A DNA stretch of 64,000 nucleotides from Spongilla lacustris (Eukaryota > Porifera > Demospongiae > Spongillida > Spongillidae). The notes beneath the pieces were generated by a model. The model was not told where the DNA came from. It saw nothing but the letters and a program-made list of their open reading frames with translations, and made no database searches. Made by a program: the position numbers and the translations under genes. The stretch is from NCBI GenBank assembly GCA_949361645.1, contig OX442419.1:9855609-9919608 (forward strand), written 5' to 3'. This document shows positions 59,990-64,000 of the stretch, piece after piece (positions within the stretch are counted from its first letter, which is position 1; each line of letters begins with the position of its first letter).

Positions 59990-60620
59990 AGCAAAATCAA
60001 CATATTTGATGCACACAAGAATACCGGATCTGGCCACTAAAGTAATTCTATTTGATGCACACCAGCGACCATGACTCTATTAAATGCACACCAGGGACTG
60101 CCACTTTATTTGATGCAAAAAAATCCAATTCAATACAAACCTGGGTCCGGCCGCTATCTTGATTCTATTTGAAGCACACTAGGTGTGGTCGCTAACATGA
60201 TTCTATCTAATGCCCACCAGGGACTGCCACTAGCATGACTTGATTTGTAGTTTTAGCTATAGTCATGCTAGCGGCAATCCAGTCACTGTAGAGGTGTGCA
60301 TCAGATAGAATCATATTAGCGGCCAGACCCGGTGTGCAGCAAATAAAGTCATGCTATTGGAATTGGCCAGTCCCTGGTGTGCAGCTGCTAGGTTTGTGGT
60401 ATCGTCCAGCTGACCCTGGTGAGCATCAAATAGAAACATGTTAGTGACCTGACCTGGCCGGTGTGCATCAAATAGAATCTTATTCACTTTAATGTAATAG
60501 TCTTGGTAGTGACCAGGATATCCTGATTTAATTGATGCAGATTCAATCTGATGAGCCGCTATCCTGATGCACAAAACTCTAGAAGATGCACACCAGGGAC
60601 TGGTGATAGCATGATGTGTA
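59990..60620. repeat. Inverted minisatellite around 60255
   Basis: Diverged units of about 50-60 bp contain TTTGATGCACACCAGGGACTG on the left half and the reverse complement (GGTGTGCATCA, GGCCAGACCCGGTGTGCA) on the right half. The switch falls between GCCACTAGCATGACT (60230) and AGTCATGCTAGCGGC (60262). About five units lie on each side. Confidence 0.8.
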
Positions 60621-61484
60621 CTGTGTCATTGCTAAAAGTACTCACAAACTTGCTTTTTTACAATGTTCATGTGGCCACACCCCTTTATGTAAGTCATCTA
60701 TTAACATGACATGTACATGTACATGGATGGAAAAGTTCAGTTACAACCAGTGCAGATTGAATAGTACACAACATGTACATGTACAGATGTAACAATACAC
60801 CAAATATAAGTTCACATCAAATCTCCCAGTTTCCATCAATGTAAAGCTCGATCCTATCAGGATAAAAATATATTAAGACATCACATCATGATCATGCAAA
60901 CATACCACATATACAATTTGCTGAAGACTAGTGAGAAGGATAGATTCTTTGGGCACACAGCCACTTGATGGCAGTAATACTATAGTGCCACCTCCATGGA
61001 AGCTGCCAGGCCTCTAGCTAAACCCTTTGCCATATTTTCTTTCTGAATGCTCCAAAATTACAATGTACATTGGCCCCGGGGTTTCAAACTAATAACCACA
61101 TTCTGAGCATCTTCAAGCTTCATTCTTCTGCCTGGTCCTACTCGCACAGAAATAAGCACACACAGACAAAGGTAAACATATGCAGATGCACATGCAGATA
61201 CTGTACAGTGTGTACAAAATGCTGTACTGCATGCACAAATGCATAGAAACACGACACTAAAATGTATGCACGTGCATACCACATAAAAATACACCTGTAA
61301 TACATGTGCACACACATGCACAAAAAGCACAAACATATATGTACAGCGACATACATGTACCACAAACCAGAAGAGCTATGGTTGGCCAGCTTGATCACAC
61401 TGACCTAACATACAATTGTACCTGCTGCAAGGATTCATACTACTATTCCACACCAATGGACACACAAACGAACCTGGTTACAAT
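60621..61484. other. No gene recognised
   Basis: AT-rich sequence with repeated ACATGTACATGT words near 60700-60785. No exon or transposon end was recognised. Confidence 0.5.
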
Positions 61485-61486
61485 GT

Positions 61487-61640
<154 letters not shown>

Positions 61641-61980
61641 GCCATACAGGTGTTTGTGTCTTTTTTAGAAGGACCTAATGTATGTGTGTATATATATGTC
61701 ATGCACTTGGGGAGGATGGAACATCATTGTCAAGACCCTAGCTCATAGACGAACGTTCAGAAGCTGACAACATTAGCGTAGTACATGTTGCTTTGATTAT
61801 TTGACATCATGGATGTGTTTAACTACAGGCAATGCTCACACACACTCACACACTCACATACAAACATAGTGCATAACAGAAATAAATAAGAACTTTGCAC
61901 AATCATAATGTTCTTGCCAATATCCTCTCAATACAACCACTACAAGTGCTATACAGCTAGGCACCAAAACATATTACCCA

Positions 61981-62169
61981 GGCAGTAAAGAGGCTGGGGT
62001 CTAACTGGCAGTAAAGAGGCTGGGGTCTAACTGGCAGTAAAGAGGCTGGGGTCTAACTGGCAGTAAAGAGGCTGGGGTCTAACTGGCAGTAAAGAGGCTG
62101 GGGTCTAACTGGCAGTAAAGAGGCTGGGGTCTAACTGGCAGTAAAGAGGCTGGGGTCTAACTGGCAGTA
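61981..62169 (+). repeat. Perfect 26-bp tandem repeat, 7.3 copies
   Basis: The unit starts GGCAGTAAAGAGG and ends GGTCTAACT. Seven full units show no differences; the eighth breaks after GGCAGTAAA into an A-run. Perfect identity suggests recent expansion or active homogenisation. Confidence 0.95.
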
Positions 62170-63160
62170 AAAAAAACACACACAGTGAATTATAAATACT
62201 CCAGAGTCACATCAAAGCAATGACACTTCTGTCAGTGCAAACATTGGCAAGGATGCCCCAGTTATCAAGACAGTGGCTGGGGTAGCCTCATATGGGGTGT
62301 GCAAAAGCAGCCATACCCTCCAACTGTGCACAGCAACATAAGTATATGTTGTTCTGTGAGTGCATTACTCCTTTGCAACCCTAATGTATGTCAGAACTTC
62401 AAGTGTGTGCGTGTACACATGTATGTGTCTTAGTGTGTGTATGTGTGTTTAAGTGTGTGTTAGGGTACTGTTTAGGGAGCTAAACAGAGTTTAATGGAGC
62501 TCTGGTAACTCTCTATCAGCATTTGTGGGCAGAGGCAATGCGGTTACATAGGCTCATGGTCTTAGGTGGATGGGAGCCTCATCCTCCCTATTGTTACCAT
62601 TTGTGCACCATGGCCGGCTTATGAGACTATATGCACACATGGGCAGCCTCCCAGCAGTCCACTGGTGCTTCAGGAGAGCTTGTCTGTTTGCATCACCCAC
62701 CCTCCACCCCTGCATCACCTTTGTATCCTTTCTGTGTATTTCTTACTTACTGCCATCATGCCCATTCATATTAAATACAGCCAGGGCGGGTTCCTACCGG
62801 GCTTGACCTTCTAACTCAGGGACCCAAGCCTGGGCCAGCGTCCTGGCTTGCATGGTACGCAGGTCACCCAGATGGTGCCAGTGCCACCATCTGGTGCTTG
62901 TCTCCCCAAGTCTCCCCCCACATGACGCATGGCTTGGCCACAGCGACTCCCAACTGGTGATCTGCATCACTCACGGGAGCTCACCACGGCCAACAGGTCG
63001 AGGTTGGCAGGGTCACAGCTCAGAGGGGTTCTCGCTCTGGCCCCCTATTCTCGCCAATCAGTCAAATGAGTTGTGTTGGACAGAAGCAATTGTAGCTGAG
63101 GAGCTAGGGGCTGGGTGCATACACCTACTTAGCCTGGGGAAGTTACTAGGCTTGGTAATT
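62170..63160. other. No gene recognised; one strong hairpin
   Basis: GC-richer than its surroundings. CCAGATGGTG and CACCATCTGG (62868-62894) form a 10-bp stem with a 7-base loop. Two overlapping plus-strand frames of about 80 codons (62566-62814) have no recognised family. Confidence 0.4.
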
Positions 63161-63164
63161 AATG

Positions 63165-63420
63165 TGTTAGTGTGTGTGTTAGTGTGTGTATGTGTGTACA
63201 CATGTGCGTAAGTGTGTACACGTGTGCATGTGTGTACACATGTGTATGTGTGTACACGTGTGTATGTGTGTACACATGTGTGTATGTGTGTACACATGTG
63301 TGTATGTGTGTACACGTGTATGTGTGTTAGTGTGTGTATGTGTGTACACATGTGTATGTGTTAGTGTGTGTATGTGTGATGCTTGTGTGTGTATGTGTGT
63401 ACACATTGTGTGTTAGTGTC
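63165..63420 (+). repeat. TG/TACACATG minisatellite
   Basis: Irregular units of GTGTGTACACATGTGTATGT. The CACATGTG-type centre makes the array locally self-complementary. Confidence 0.9.
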
Positions 63421-63738
63421 CAACATGTGCGTGCCTGTGTGTGTGTGCGTATGATGAGTGTGATGTGGTTTAGTAGGTGATGGAGTTGGTGTTAGGGTGA
63501 GTAGGAATGTTAAATACTAAACCATCTGGTCATGTGTCAAGCAGAGATCCTGCATGCTTGATATAGAACCAGTGTGAGTCTAGAATATGCACACCTTGAT
63601 CTGAGACCCTGACAAGGTCATTATGGAAGGGCCCAAAAACATGTATATGTTGTGTACACATGTATACATATACAAATGAATACATACATGCATATACAAC
63701 TCATGAACCAAATGCACACATACATGTTCACACTGACA

Positions 63739-63900
<162 letters not shown>

Positions 63901-64000
63901 CGCAGCATGTAGCCTGACCCTTGGCGTCTACTACTTACGATCAGATCAGAAAAGCTAGGTTAGTACTAGTATGCATATTAGACAACCACTAATTATTTAT

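Noticed and set aside
61981..62169. CRISPR-like array
   Set aside because: The units are directly abutting with no unique spacers, and the surroundings are eukaryotic.

Overview
The window looks like repeat-rich nuclear DNA of an early-branching marine metazoan, most likely a demosponge. This is inference from gene content and style; no species marker was seen. The support is: genes split by very short GT-AG introns (often 48-60 bases); a sponge/cnidarian-style beta-helix plus multi-membrane receptor; a tyrosine-kinase-like protein kinase; an intron-bearing CD225/dispanin gene; intron-bearing integrase genes of a kind common in sponges and cnidarians; and dense TG/CA arrays and transposon debris. 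There is no operon, ribosome binding site or CRISPR, and one 200-base run of N is an assembly gap.

Layout. 836-15269 is bounded by inverted arms of about 1.7 kb with 23-bp subterminal repeats and a 4-bp flanking repeat, TTTG. It encloses a frameshifted kinase gene (minus strand), a large TG minisatellite, a hAT-like insertion and a multi-exon DDE integrase gene (plus strand). I read it as a candidate 14.4-kb terminal-inverted-repeat element. 15331-17008 is a hAT-type element with a perfect 8-bp target duplication and two further elements nested in it. 17-25 kb is a transposon graveyard: foldback MITEs, fragments of one non-LTR-like reverse transcriptase C-terminus, a Ty3/Gypsy gag-protease fragment, and the third copy of a family tipped CATAGAT. 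26205-27496 is a five-exon CD225/dispanin gene, the only gene here that looks fully intact.

28238-34927 is a Ginger-like DNA transposon: a gypsy-type integrase gene with introns, between inverted ends made of GGTCC palindromes. It is split by a 4443-bp Ty3/Gypsy LTR retrotransposon (29516-33958) with 93-bp LTRs, a primer binding site matching initiator-Met tRNA, gag, a probable -1 frameshift site and a 1.1-kb-codon pol. 37-45.3 kb is almost wholly tandem repeats, including a 2.75-kb polypurine satellite sitting inside a ~58-bp minisatellite. 45.4-51.4 kb holds small foldback elements, the gap and another reverse-transcriptase relic. 51540-55328 (minus) is a damaged beta-helix/multi-membrane receptor gene. 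The last 9 kb is mostly non-coding, with an inverted minisatellite near 60 kb, a perfect 26-bp array near 62 kb and long TG/CA runs.

The host genes do not form a pathway. The coherent story is one of transposons nested in transposons, and relative ages can be read from the nesting.
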